Shown here piece by piece: positions 16,217 through 24,751 of a stretch of DNA of 57,115 nt. Source of the stretch: Lentisphaerota bacterium (GTDB taxonomy: Bacteria > Verrucomicrobiota > Lentisphaeria > Oligosphaerales > JABHEG01). Each line of letters starts with the position of its first letter. The stretch's first letter is position 1. The translations under genes were made by a program, and so were the position numbers. The notes beneath the pieces were generated by a model that saw only the letters and a program-made list of their open reading frames with translations, did not search any database and was not told the origin of the DNA. The stretch covers positions 1 through 57,115 of the forward strand of contig JABHEG010000358.1 of the NCBI GenBank assembly GCA_018676675.1, read 5' to 3'.

Positions 16217-18141
16217 GGTGTCCTCGTCCCTCCCATCTGGTCTCGGGCGGCTCGGGCCTCACTCTCGGATATGTTGTACAACCATATCGACCTCCCGATC
16301 CGAGCCACCGGTTCGAACTGACGCAGCCAACCAAACTCGTTTTGCGGCACGGGAGAAATCCTGGTTCCCGCGTAGGTGATGGCGTAGCTCTGTCCCATGA
16401 CATATGCGACGCTTGCCGCGATGTGACCCGGTTCAGGGACGTCACCCAAGGGCGTGAACGCAATCCCGTAATGCTCAGGCCAAACGTGGCCGAAGTAGGC
16501 GAGCTTGACGTCGGGAATCTCGTTTTCGGTCATGTATCGCCCCAGACGGCCCAGATCCTGCCCCCAGTCGAGATTGGAGTCGAGGAGCCATCTGTGCCCG
16601 TGGCGCCAGCCTCCCACGGGTTCCGAGAAGTAGGCGAGGAAGTCCGGACACGCCACCAGCGAGGAAGCACACGCCCACGTGACCAGCCCGGCCAGCGCTT
16701 TCCGTTTCGGCTTTCCGGGGCTGGTTGAGGCCAGGACGCGGCCTGCCAACAACCAGGCAAAGGGCAGACAGGGCAGGACGTATCGGACCCCCAAATCCAG
16801 GTCATTGCCGAACATGAGCACAAGCAACAGCATGCTCGGTGGGACGAGAATCCAGAGCCAGGTCGAATCAGTTTCTCGCCCAGCGCGTTTGCGGAGAGAT
16901 ACGAGGGACCAGAACAGCAGGATGAGCACGGCTGTCGGGACTTTGGCGACGACAACGGCAAGGTAATAGTACCACCATCCGCGGGCGGACCAATTCCCCG
17001 CGAGATAGGCGGGGAACTCGCCTGCGTCGGAGTCCGCCTTCTGTGCGTCCAGCCCATCAATGTAGGCGCGCGGCAGAGGGACGGGGATGTGCCCAAGCGG
17101 CGTGTTCGCCAGGCGTGCGAAGACAGCGCTGTGGCAGGTCGACTGCGACAGAGGTCGAAAACTCCCCTTGAACCCGTAGCTTGCGTTCACCAGGAGCATG
17201 GCCACCAGCATCGGGAGGGCCCACCCGGCCACGAAGCGCCGCCGCCATAGGCGACGTTGCCACAAGGCACCCACTATCAGGTCGGTTCCCCCCGTTTTCC
17301 GCTGCCGGACGAGCTGTGCACCGGTGGTGAGTGCGTGGATCATCAGCCAGGCAGTCGGGAGCAGGACAAGAGAGAACTTGGCGAGCATGCCGATTCCCAA
17401 AGCGACTCCGGCGCCGGCTCCCCACACCATCTGATGGCGTTCGGCCGTACTCGCTTTCCAGGCGAGGAACGTTGCACTCAGCCAGGCTGATGTCGCGGCA
17501 AGGTCCGTAGTCACCAATGGTGCATGGGCGAGGAGTGAAGGGGCAGTCATCATCAACAGAACGGTAAGCCAAGCAGCTCCTCTTCCGTACAGATGGAAGG
17601 CCCAGCAGAACAGCGAGAAAGCCAGGGGGACGAGCCACAACATGTTTAGGCAGCGTCCCCACCAGAAGAATGAATCGTAGTTCTTCCGGTTGCGCATCCA
17701 GAAGGCTGTTCCGTACATCCATGGGCCCCAGCCCGGGGCCAATTCCCGCCAAACGTCTTCGGTGGGGACTTCGGCCTTCATCACCATTGCCGGCAGGGCT
17801 GACCAACAGCGGGCCAGCGGTGGACTTTTGGGGTGCATGAAGAATTCCCCCGTCTTCAGGGTCAGGCAGCCTGCCGGGAGATGATGGAACTCGTCGATCG
17901 TGGCTGTTCGTTTCCCGCCGGCAACAATGGCTACACTTGCCATTGCAGCCAAAGCAACGACAAGGAGGCCAACGTCCCTGCGTGACGGTTTGTCCGTCAT
18001 GCCATGGACTTCGTCAGTTGCCTTCGCTGTCGGCGTGCACTCGGGCAAGGTGTTATCCTGCGGTTCTGACATTGTGCTTTCGGCTGTGTCGCTTTCTCTC
18101 ACGCTGCCGGGGCAGTCTCGGGCATCGATCGGGATACTCAT
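16213..18141 (-). CDS. GT39/PMT-type membrane glycosyltransferase
   Basis: 642 residues. After a charged N-terminus of about 55 residues come eleven or so membrane segments. The loop motif is TIDEFHHLPAGCLTLKTGEF then HPKSPPLARCW, the Asp-Glu plus basic-Pro-Pro signature of PMT_2 proteins. Near the C-terminus DSNLDWGQDLGRLGRYM is a block seen in a widespread PMT_2-like subgroup where it lies in the extracytoplasmic tail. The inferred role is transfer of a sugar from polyprenyl phosphate. It is the middle gene of a coupled trio, overlapping both neighbours by 4 bp. Confidence 0.83.
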   Translation of the reverse strand: MSIPIDARDCPGSVRESDTAESTMSEPQDNTLPECTPTAKATDEVHGMTDKPSRRDVGLLVVALAAMASVAIVAGGKRTATIDEFHHLPAGCLTLKTGEFFMHPKSPPLARCWSALPAMVMKAEVPTEDVWRELAPGWGPWMYGTAFWMRNRKNYDSFFWWGRCLNMLWLVPLAFSLFCWAFHLYGRGAAWLTVLLMMTAPSLLAHAPLVTTDLAATSAWLSATFLAWKASTAERHQMVWGAGAGVALGIGMLAKFSLVLLPTAWLMIHALTTGAQLVRQRKTGGTDLIVGALWQRRLWRRRFVAGWALPMLVAMLLVNASYGFKGSFRPLSQSTCHSAVFARLANTPLGHIPVPLPRAYIDGLDAQKADSDAGEFPAYLAGNWSARGWWYYYLAVVVAKVPTAVLILLFWSLVSLRKRAGRETDSTWLWILVPPSMLLLVLMFGNDLDLGVRYVLPCLPFAWLLAGRVLASTSPGKPKRKALAGLVTWACASSLVACPDFLAYFSEPVGGWRHGHRWLLDSNLDWGQDLGRLGRYMTENEIPDVKLAYFGHVWPEHYGIAFTPLGDVPEPGHIAASVAYVMGQSYAITYAGTRISPVPQNEFGWLRQFEPVARIGRSIWLYNISESEARAARDQMGGTRTP

Positions 18142-19601
18142 TTTTCAGTGATACCGCTCGGCGGCACTTCAGCCGCGCCTTGAGGGTACTGTGAAGAGAG
18201 GGGGAACGTGTCTCCGATGACTGTTTGGTCCGGTTGCAGGACGAGGCCCAGTTTTTGAGGCGTCCCGGGCGGTGCCCTGTCCCGGAAGTCTCCCACGACG
18301 GCGATTGGCTCCCCGTTGAGGCGCGCCTGGTCGACGAGTCGGGCATAGCGGGGCACTCGGTCTGCCGGGTTCTTCCATCGAGCCAGGATCCTCTCGTTGG
18401 TAGCGAACATGACATTCCATTGCAGCATGGGGTCGAGGCTGTAAACGTGCTTTATCCCCTGGCTCTGGAGTGTATCGATGATGGTCCTGAATTCGGCCCG
18501 GGACACACCATTGTGCTGCGGGGCGGGACCGTACACGTATGGTGATCGCGTTTCCCTCACGTGGGCGATGAGACCAAGGGTGATGAGGCCAGCGCATATG
18601 GCGGCCCGTTGTCGACCAGGTCGCCTGTAGACGGCCTGTGCGATGGCCATGCACCCGATTGGGTGCAGGAGTAGCAGATGTCGTGGCACGAGCAGGTCTA
18701 CGTTGACCATGACCACGACTCCGATCGTGCAGATGACCGACGCAAGCAGTTCACGATCCCGGCGCAGTGCCCAGAGGCTCGCGCACAGAACGGTCAGCCA
18801 GACGATGGCTCCGCCCGCTTCGACCAGATCGCGGCAGTGTCGTCCATTGAGGTTTGGGGAAAAGAAGCTTGTGGCCACTGCTCCCAGAGCGAGAGGGATG
18901 CGGCTGACGGCCAGGCTGGCAGCACTCGGGTCCCACACTCCTGATTCAGTTGGGGCCAGGAGAAGCAACTCGAGGCAGACTGCCAGTGCGAGTGAGGCGA
19001 CATACCAGGGGCGGAGTCGGGCGCTGGTGCGCAGCCACTGGGAGCCGGCCAGGAAAAGGGCGAACGGCGCCGCGATCGGGTGCGCGAGGGCCACAAGCGG
19101 AACCAACCACGCCAGGGCCGGGGTCTTGCGTGAGTCGACGGTTTCGTTGAGCCACCAGGTCAGCAGACCCAAAGCGACGGCAATTTGGTGCCCTCCTCCT
19201 ACTTTCATGGCCCATTGACAGCCGGCAGGTGAGACAGCGTAGAGGGCGCCGGCCAGGAGTGCGGCGCGTTGGCCCAGGCGTTTCCGAACGATGGCAATCA
19301 GCAGGAGGAGTGACAGGGACCAGACGACCAACCCGACCGTCTTGAGGGCGACTCCTGATGGACCTGCAACGGCAAACAACGCAGCCGCGGCATGGGTCTC
19401 GACCCCGGCCCCGGCCCCATATCGGACCCCATAGGGATAGAGGCGATGGACCCCGTCTCGCAGCATGTGCATCGCCATTAGGCCTTCCACGGCCTCGTCG
19501 CCGTCAGGCATGCTTTGACTCGTGGCCAGGAGAAGGAGCTTGAGGGCTATCCCGATGGCCAGCACAGCTACGAACGACCATTTTTCGTGATGGGGGTTCA
19601 C
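18138..19601 (-). CDS. GT-C-like membrane glycosyltransferase
   Basis: 487 residues with about ten membrane segments. The first loop carries MPDGDEAVEGLMAMHMLRDG and then YGAGAGVETHAAAALFAV. The DGDEA acidic pair in this position is typical of PMT_2-like transferases. The tail after residue 350 is soluble (IKHVYSLDPMLQWNVMFATN region). It is the first gene of the three-gene operon and ends with a 4-bp overlap into the next gene. It is divergent from the lipoprotein gene at 20136, with a long hairpin repeat between them. Confidence 0.77.
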   Translation of the reverse strand: MNPHHEKWSFVAVLAIGIALKLLLLATSQSMPDGDEAVEGLMAMHMLRDGVHRLYPYGVRYGAGAGVETHAAAALFAVAGPSGVALKTVGLVVWSLSLLLLIAIVRKRLGQRAALLAGALYAVSPAGCQWAMKVGGGHQIAVALGLLTWWLNETVDSRKTPALAWLVPLVALAHPIAAPFALFLAGSQWLRTSARLRPWYVASLALAVCLELLLLAPTESGVWDPSAASLAVSRIPLALGAVATSFFSPNLNGRHCRDLVEAGGAIVWLTVLCASLWALRRDRELLASVICTIGVVVMVNVDLLVPRHLLLLHPIGCMAIAQAVYRRPGRQRAAICAGLITLGLIAHVRETRSPYVYGPAPQHNGVSRAEFRTIIDTLQSQGIKHVYSLDPMLQWNVMFATNERILARWKNPADRVPRYARLVDQARLNGEPIAVVGDFRDRAPPGTPQKLGLVLQPDQTVIGDTFPLSSQYPQGAAEVPPSGITEK

Positions 19602-19672
19602 TGTTTGTTGTTGGCCTTCGCTTCCTGATCGTCCAGTTGCTCAGGGGGACTGCAGTGCGATCGAGGCAGGCC

Positions 19673-19875
19673 TAGCCTGGATTTTTCGTGAGGCGCGTTG
19701 GCCTCTCTCATATCCACTTGGCCGCAGATGGATTGCGGCCAAGTCTCGACGCGCTCCACTTCGCCTCACTTGCTCAAGGCTAGCCATGAGCACGAGCGCT
19801 CTAAGGCGCTCACGCCGAAGCCCTTTGGGTGATCTGCTCACGCACCCCGAAGGGTCGCGTGAATAGATCAGGCTA
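19673..19875 (+). repeat. Composite multi-hairpin repeat (long form), copy 2
   Basis: The element begins ctagcctg and ends caggctag. The first unit, 19673-19782, has hairpins gaggc/gcctc and acttggccgca/tgcggccaagt. The second unit, 19781-19875, has gagcgc/gcgctc and a long stem gatc..cacgc / gcgtg..gatc. The same two-unit order occurs in 4054-4260, with different stem bases that still pair. It occupies the divergent gap 19602-20135. The remaining 260 bp before the lipoprotein start show nothing recognisable. Confidence 0.75.
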
Positions 19876-20135
19876 GTTCCTGAGCCAGCTCAAGTCAAGC
19901 ACGTTGGGATCTCCGGCCGGCCAGGGGCGACGGGCGTTGGCCTACAATGTTCGTCGGATCAGTAGCTTGCCCCCGGGGCAGCGGCTATTGTGAACGCTGG
20001 GCATACAGGGCGTGTGTTGGCTCTTTGTTCGGCCCTGTTTCGGGCGAAACGCACTTCGCTGCGGCCCTCCGGGGCTTGTCTTCCGGGCCTCGGATCCACC
20101 TTGCTCGAAGTCGTCTCTTGGGATTCCTCTCCGCC

Positions 20136-21461
20136 ATGTCAACTGATGCACCGACACCTGGACGACCCGTTCCCTCCGACAGGAGGCGCGGGGGCAGGCG
20201 AGGGCCCGGGACTCTCCGTCGGCTGCTCACTCCAGTTGTGCCTGCCGTTTTGGTGGCTCTGTTCATGGGCGGTTGTACCCGATGGGAAGGTTGGGCCGGA
20301 CTTTTTCCGCAGAGGCCGGTGTTGGCGCCGTCGCTCCGCCCCCGGCTTGCCCCGCCACGACGCTTGTCGCCTCAGCCCACGAGCGCTCCGCCCAATGTGG
20401 ACAACTGGGCTCGTGAGTCGGAGAATTTCAGTGCGCGAGCTCCCGACTCTTCTTCGTTCTGGCCGTTCGCCGTCATTGCTCACAAGGGGGAACTGGACCC
20501 GGATCTCGCCCTCCTCCGACAGCATGTTGGGCTCGCCCTCGATCTGGGGCCGCGCTTCCTCGTCCTTGTTTCCGACGCTGTGGTAACACCGGATGGACGT
20601 TTCAGCCATGGTGGACGGAAGGCCGATTTTGGCCCTGACTCGATCCCTGTTCCTGTGTTTCTTTGCCCGGGAGCCTACGGGCGTTCGAGCTTCCGCATTC
20701 CATGCGATCGGTTCGGGGCGATTGCTTTCGCCCACCTGCAGGAAGGTGGTCTTCTTGATCTGGGCCACGTGGAACGGATTCGTGAGGCGACCCTCCTGAT
20801 TGTCGATCGTGGGACGCAGGAGGGAGGATCAGGGGGCGATGCTTACGGGGGGCTCACGAGCGGGGGAGAATTGCGTCGTGGGGCCATCGTCCTCGCGGTG
20901 GGTGGGGACCGTTTTACCTGGGAACGGCGATCCGGTTTCGAGGTCTTGACCGTGCCTTGGCTGAGGAGGGAAGCCACTCCTGACGGTGGCGTGGTATCGG
21001 AAGGGCGCTTCCCCGGTATCGTGTGGGGAGCGTTCAACGGTGGCGACGTTTCCGTGAGGATTGTGCGTCTGTCCGGCGCTGTAACGCCCTCCCGTGTTGC
21101 CCGTTCATTCCAAGAGGAGCGGGCCCGTCTACGCGAGACATTCTCTGCTTCGAGCATCTGGGCCGGCCATCCGGCCACGACGGTCTCTTGTACGAACGTG
21201 ACCGATGGACCACTGCGTTTCGATGCCCGATGGGAGTTCAGTCGAGGCGGCATCGCTGTTGATCCTCAGATCCTTGCGTTTCGCCTGGGGCCCGGCGAGG
21301 ATTTCAAGCAGGAGTTCCGCTTTGCGCTTCCGCAGGGCGTGCCGCTCAAGGATGTGGCCCCCGTTTTTGTCTGTCGGACCGTCGTGCCGGATGGCGATGG
21401 TCGCCCGACGCCCTTGATGATACGGGTTGCTCCGCGGTGTGTCGCGCCTGGAGGGCCCTGA
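20136..21461 (+). CDS. Predicted lipoprotein of unknown function
   Basis: 441 residues from ATG at 20136; the longer reading from 19947 adds an uncharacteristic tail. An Arg-rich N-region is followed by a hydrophobic stretch and LFMGGC, a lipobox with Cys47, so it is probably anchored to a membrane after export. The signal's N-region is unusually long. A Pro-rich linker follows, then about 330 residues with beta-type alternation and DPQILAFRLGPGEDFKQEF near the end, resembling an immunoglobulin-like domain. No enzymatic motif was recognised. It lies 66 bp before another small lipoprotein gene and is probably co-transcribed with it. Confidence 0.65.
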   Translation: MSTDAPTPGRPVPSDRRRGGRRGPGTLRRLLTPVVPAVLVALFMGGCTRWEGWAGLFPQRPVLAPSLRPRLAPPRRLSPQPTSAPPNVDNWARESENFSARAPDSSSFWPFAVIAHKGELDPDLALLRQHVGLALDLGPRFLVLVSDAVVTPDGRFSHGGRKADFGPDSIPVPVFLCPGAYGRSSFRIPCDRFGAIAFAHLQEGGLLDLGHVERIREATLLIVDRGTQEGGSGGDAYGGLTSGGELRRGAIVLAVGGDRFTWERRSGFEVLTVPWLRREATPDGGVVSEGRFPGIVWGAFNGGDVSVRIVRLSGAVTPSRVARSFQEERARLRETFSASSIWAGHPATTVSCTNVTDGPLRFDARWEFSRGGIAVDPQILAFRLGPGEDFKQEFRFALPQGVPLKDVAPVFVCRTVVPDGDGRPTPLMIRVAPRCVAPGGP

Positions 21462-21527
21462 CCGTTGCCTTCCCGAAGAGACTGCGTGGATGGACTCAGC
21501 GTTGTACAGGCCTGCCTGGAGGAGCCA

Positions 21528-22130
21528 ATGAGGTGTCCTGTTGTTCTGGTGTTGACCGCTCTTCTCATCTGCACGGGCTGTGCTCGGACCGGCTATTGGA
21601 TTGATCGACAGCGTGATGCGGCTGATGTCGTGAGTGCATCCGTTGGCGTTGGGCTGGGGGCAAGAGCGCAGGTGGGGCCCGTGGTGTTCGCGCCCTTCGT
21701 AGCGGCTATGGATGTGGCCGGGGTTCGAGGCGGAGAGCTCTTTCAACTCGAAGAGATGGGGTTCCGTGACAAGGTTGTGCCTACCGACTTCGGGGCGTTG
21801 TGGTGGTGCTCCACCGTCTTTTTTGTGGAACGCGAGCCCCGCCTCCTGCACCGCGGCAAGGCTGTTTTCGCTCTTCCTCCGCTTGTCCGCGATGACCGGC
21901 AATTCAACATTTTCTCGGAGACCATACCGTTCGTGTCTGTGCCGCGGCGGGACTTGGTCTCTGAAGGTCTGAGTCTGCCGAGATACCCACTCAGCTACTG
22001 GGGGAACATCGAGCTGGTCGCAGGTCTTGGCGGGACACTGCGGCTCGGGCTGAATCCCATGGAATTTGTCGATTTCATGGGAGGATGGTTCCGGTTCGAC
22101 CTGCTTCGTGATGATTGCGGCGTGGACTAG
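21528..22130 (+). CDS. Small lipoprotein with RDAAD...GVGLGA repeat-like core
   Basis: 200 residues. ATG at 21528 follows ggagg by 5-6 nt and gives MRCPVVLVLTALLICTGC, a short lipoprotein signal with Cys18. The mature start DRQRDAADVVSASVGVGLGA followed by a GP motif resembles a widespread group of small lipoproteins of unknown role with an RxxDAADxxxxxxGxGxG pattern. The rest is predicted beta-rich, possibly an outer-membrane-associated domain. The TAG stop codon is formed by the first three bases of the hairpin repeat at 22128-22237, so the repeat end fixes this protein's C-terminus. Confidence 0.72.
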   Translation: MRCPVVLVLTALLICTGCARTGYWIDRQRDAADVVSASVGVGLGARAQVGPVVFAPFVAAMDVAGVRGGELFQLEEMGFRDKVVPTDFGALWWCSTVFFVEREPRLLHRGKAVFALPPLVRDDRQFNIFSETIPFVSVPRRDLVSEGLSLPRYPLSYWGNIELVAGLGGTLRLGLNPMEFVDFMGGWFRFDLLRDDCGVD

Positions 22131-22237
22131 CCTGGATTATTCGCGAAGCTCAACGCTTCACTCACAATCCACTTGCGCCGCAAGCAATTGCGGCACAAGT
22201 TTCGACGCGTTCCACTACGCGTCACGTGATCAGGCTA
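22128..22237 (+). repeat. Multi-hairpin repeat (short form), copy 3
   Basis: 110 bp bounded by tagcctg and caggcta. Three stems are visible: gaagc/gcttc; acttg-c-gccgcaa / ttgcggc-a-caagt with a GCAA tetraloop; and gacgcgt/acgcgtc. It is about 93 percent identical by hand alignment to the inverted copy at 35117-35227. It lies between convergent genes. Confidence 0.8.
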
Positions 22238-22265
22238 GTGGTGGCGGGGCGTGAGTTTCGGCTGC

Positions 22266-23204
22266 TCAATGATCACGGGCGTTTCCCCGAAATGGCTCCT
22301 CCCGGTCAAAATCCGGGAGGAAAGCACGGTCCCCGAACTCTGGTTGCGTGTAGACATGTGTGAATCCGAGAATCTCGGCGAAGTCACACACCTGTTCATA
22401 CTCTTCCTTGGTTACAGGGCGGCGGAACACCCCTCGCTCAGCGCAACTCGGGGTTGGGCGGAACTGACTCATGATGGACAGTGGCAGATCCGGTCCGAGT
22501 TTCTCATGCACGGCCGCCAGCACGGCGAAGCTGTTGTCAATTCGTCCTGGCAGAACGAGGTGTCGGACCAGGACTCCGGAGTCCGCGGGGATCTGGCCGC
22601 TTGGATCCCACGGCTTGAGTGGGCCTTTGTGTTCGTACATCGTCTCGATGGCCGCCAGCGCCAGTTCCGGATAGCTGCTGTCGCCCATGCACTCCTCAGC
22701 CAGTGCGGCGTCCGCGAACTTGAAATCGGGGAGGAAGACATCGATGGCTTCTTGAGCCAGGAGAGAGATCATTTCAGGTCGAGCGTAGCCGGAGCAGTTG
22801 AAGAGCACCGGGACGCTGATACCGTTACGACGCAGAGCGCGGCAGAGCTGAACGACATGAGGCAGGAAGTGGTCGGCCGTCACCAAGTTCAGATTGTGCA
22901 CTCCCTTCCCCAACAGGGCCTTGGCATCGCGTGCGAGTTCGGCCGGGGACAGTGTCCGGCCACTGTGGGCCAGAGAGATCTGGTGGTTCTGACAGAAGAA
23001 GCACCCGCAGGCACAGCCTGAAAAGAAGATTGTGCCGGAGCCACGTGTTCCGGAAAAGGACGGCTCCTCGCCAAAATGTGGGCAGATCGTTGACAGGCGG
23101 ACCGTGGCCCCCTCGCCGCACTGGCCGTGCTCACCTCGGGTGCGATCGACTTGGCACATCCGCGGGCAAAGCTCGCAGCATTCGTAAAGGTCCATCAGGC
23201 TCAT
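22266..23204 (-). CDS. PflA-like radical SAM protein (COG1313 type)
   Basis: 312 residues. The radical-SAM cluster motif CACGCFFCQN (CxxxCxxC) lies near residue 60. An extra Cys-rich N-terminal segment, CCELCPRMC and CGEG, precedes it and could hold a second iron-sulfur site. The GSGTIFFSGC lead-in is typical of the pyruvate formate-lyase activase-like group often annotated PflX. These enzymes cleave S-adenosylmethionine to a 5'-deoxyadenosyl radical; the target protein of this subgroup is not established. No glycyl-radical enzyme is next to it. I chose the start at 23204 rather than 23435 because the upstream stretch would overlap the divergent gene and lacks similarity to the family. ATG at 23195 is another option. 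Confidence 0.82.
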   Translation of the reverse strand: MSLMDLYECCELCPRMCQVDRTRGEHGQCGEGATVRLSTICPHFGEEPSFSGTRGSGTIFFSGCACGCFFCQNHQISLAHSGRTLSPAELARDAKALLGKGVHNLNLVTADHFLPHVVQLCRALRRNGISVPVLFNCSGYARPEMISLLAQEAIDVFLPDFKFADAALAEECMGDSSYPELALAAIETMYEHKGPLKPWDPSGQIPADSGVLVRHLVLPGRIDNSFAVLAAVHEKLGPDLPLSIMSQFRPTPSCAERGVFRRPVTKEEYEQVCDFAEILGFTHVYTQPEFGDRAFLPDFDREEPFRGNARDH

Positions 23205-23841
23205 GAGCGTTCCGTTGTTCCGTTTTCTCCGTGCGGCGCCGCTTGCTTGGCACTGGCGTCGTATTGCATCTGTGACCGTACTATACCTGATTCTCCTTGG
23301 GGGGTGCCGGTTTGCGGGTGAGTTCCGGAAGGGACAGAAAGGACTGCCTGTGGAGGACTCATCCTGCGTTGTCTGGGCGTGCGATCCTGAAGGTCTCGCG
23401 GATGGTGTCACGATGGCCGTGAACCGGGCCGCCAAAGGCTATCACCAGGAGACGCAGCTGTCCATCACGGTTGTCTCAGGCCGTCGGACGCTGCGCCACC
23501 AAGCGAAGTTGATGGCTGGGATGACCCGCGCCCAGCTGGAAGGCATGTACTGCCGAAACGGCTATCCGAGTTACATCACACGTATCGTTTCCCACATGAG
23601 CGAGAAGGGACCGCCCTCTGCGGACGGTGTTTACGACATTCTTCGCACCAGGAAAGAGGGGTACATATCGGCTCACCTTTCGGGAGCCGCGGTGGACATT
23701 CGGTCGCGCGGCGCGAACGTACCCGTACTGAAACGCGTGTTGTCTGAGCATGGGTTCGCCGTACTCGATGAACGATCGCTGGGGATCGCGTGCATTCACG
23801 CAACCTGGAGAGCTGCTCCACGCCTGATCGTGTGGGAGTAG
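23203..23841 (+). CDS. Lipoprotein with M15 (VanY/DD-carboxypeptidase-like) domain
   Basis: 212 residues. VTVLYLILLGGC near residue 35 is a lipoprotein signal ending in Cys. The mature part has VVSGRRTLRHQAKLM, then SAHLSGAAVDI, which matches the zinc-ligand motif SxHxxGxAxD of M15/hedgehog-type peptidases, and a late IHATW that may supply the third ligand. The predicted role is a periplasmic, membrane-anchored peptidase acting on peptidoglycan peptides. The usual ExWH ending of VanY is not present in that form, so activity is not certain. Its start codon overlaps the start codon of the divergent radical SAM gene. Confidence 0.68.
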   Translation: MSVPLFRFLRAAPLAWHWRRIASVTVLYLILLGGCRFAGEFRKGQKGLPVEDSSCVVWACDPEGLADGVTMAVNRAAKGYHQETQLSITVVSGRRTLRHQAKLMAGMTRAQLEGMYCRNGYPSYITRIVSHMSEKGPPSADGVYDILRTRKEGYISAHLSGAAVDIRSRGANVPVLKRVLSEHGFAVLDERSLGIACIHATWRAAPRLIVWE

Positions 23842-23956
23842 TGTCGAGAAGGGGGCGTGCGTGGCCAGCACGACCTCACCCAAGAGCTCTGTTTCCGGAA
23901 TTCAGTGCTGGGAGTCGAGATTCGGAAATCGCAATCCAGTCAGGAGGGAGTTGGTC

Positions 23957-24730
23957 GTGCCAGACGATGTGCCACGCGCTGATGCTGCTTCATTCTACAA
24001 CGCGCTCTCAGGTGTCTATGACGACGTGACCGGGACGGCGTCCCGTGAGGAGGGAGCTGCCCGTTTCGTCGACCGTTTGCTTCGCCGCCATCAGGCACGG
24101 AGCGGGCTTGACGTGGCGTGCGGCACGGGCGTCTTTACTTCGGCCTTGAAGCGGGCTGGGGTGAACGTGGTTGGCTGTGACATCTCGAATGAGATGCTCG
24201 TCGTAGCAGAGAGTCGGGCCCGTGCCGTCGGTCTCGACATGTCCTGGACATGCGCCCCGATGCAGGCTTTGCCGCATACGCTGTCGGGCCCGTTCGACGC
24301 TGTTCTGTGCATGGGGAATTCACTGCCGCACCTTCTGGAAGGGGAGGATCTCGCCAGAGCTCTGAGGGGCTTTGCGGATCGTCAACCTGCAGGCGGGGTC
24401 GTGGCGCTTCATCTGCTTAACTACGGCCGTGTGTTGGCTCTGCGGGAGCGTTTTGTAGGAGCAGAGAGGAGAGGGGATGACGAGTACATTCGGTTCTACG
24501 ACTTTGAGGAGAATGTCATCCGTTTCAATGTCTTGCACCTGGCGTGGCGAGACGGGGTGGCCGACCCCCGCTTCCATGTCACGACGTTGCTTCCGTACAC
24601 TCCACAGGATGTGACGGACGCCCTCCTGGCAGCGGGCTACGGTGGGATCGAGCTCTTTGGCGGGCTGGATTTCTCGGTCTTCGACGCCTCTGCGTCCGAC
24701 ACCGTCCTCATCACAGCGCTGAAAGGGTGA
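23957..24730 (+). CDS. Class I SAM-dependent methyltransferase
   Basis: 257 residues from GTG at 23957, which has aggaggg 8 nt upstream; GTG at 23861 is possible but adds an unrelated 32 residues. Motif I is LDVACGTGVFTSAL, motif II GCDISNEML, and a later segment FDAVLCMGNSLPHLLEG corresponds to the motif IV region. These place it with small-molecule methyltransferases of the UbiE/Methyltransf_11/25 type. The substrate is unknown. It starts 115 bp after the M15 lipoprotein and converges on the GT-C gene ending at 24752. Confidence 0.85.
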   Translation: MPDDVPRADAASFYNALSGVYDDVTGTASREEGAARFVDRLLRRHQARSGLDVACGTGVFTSALKRAGVNVVGCDISNEMLVVAESRARAVGLDMSWTCAPMQALPHTLSGPFDAVLCMGNSLPHLLEGEDLARALRGFADRQPAGGVVALHLLNYGRVLALRERFVGAERRGDDEYIRFYDFEENVIRFNVLHLAWRDGVADPRFHVTTLLPYTPQDVTDALLAAGYGGIELFGGLDFSVFDASASDTVLITALKG

Positions 24731-24751
24731 GTTCGGTTGGGATGCCTGAGG

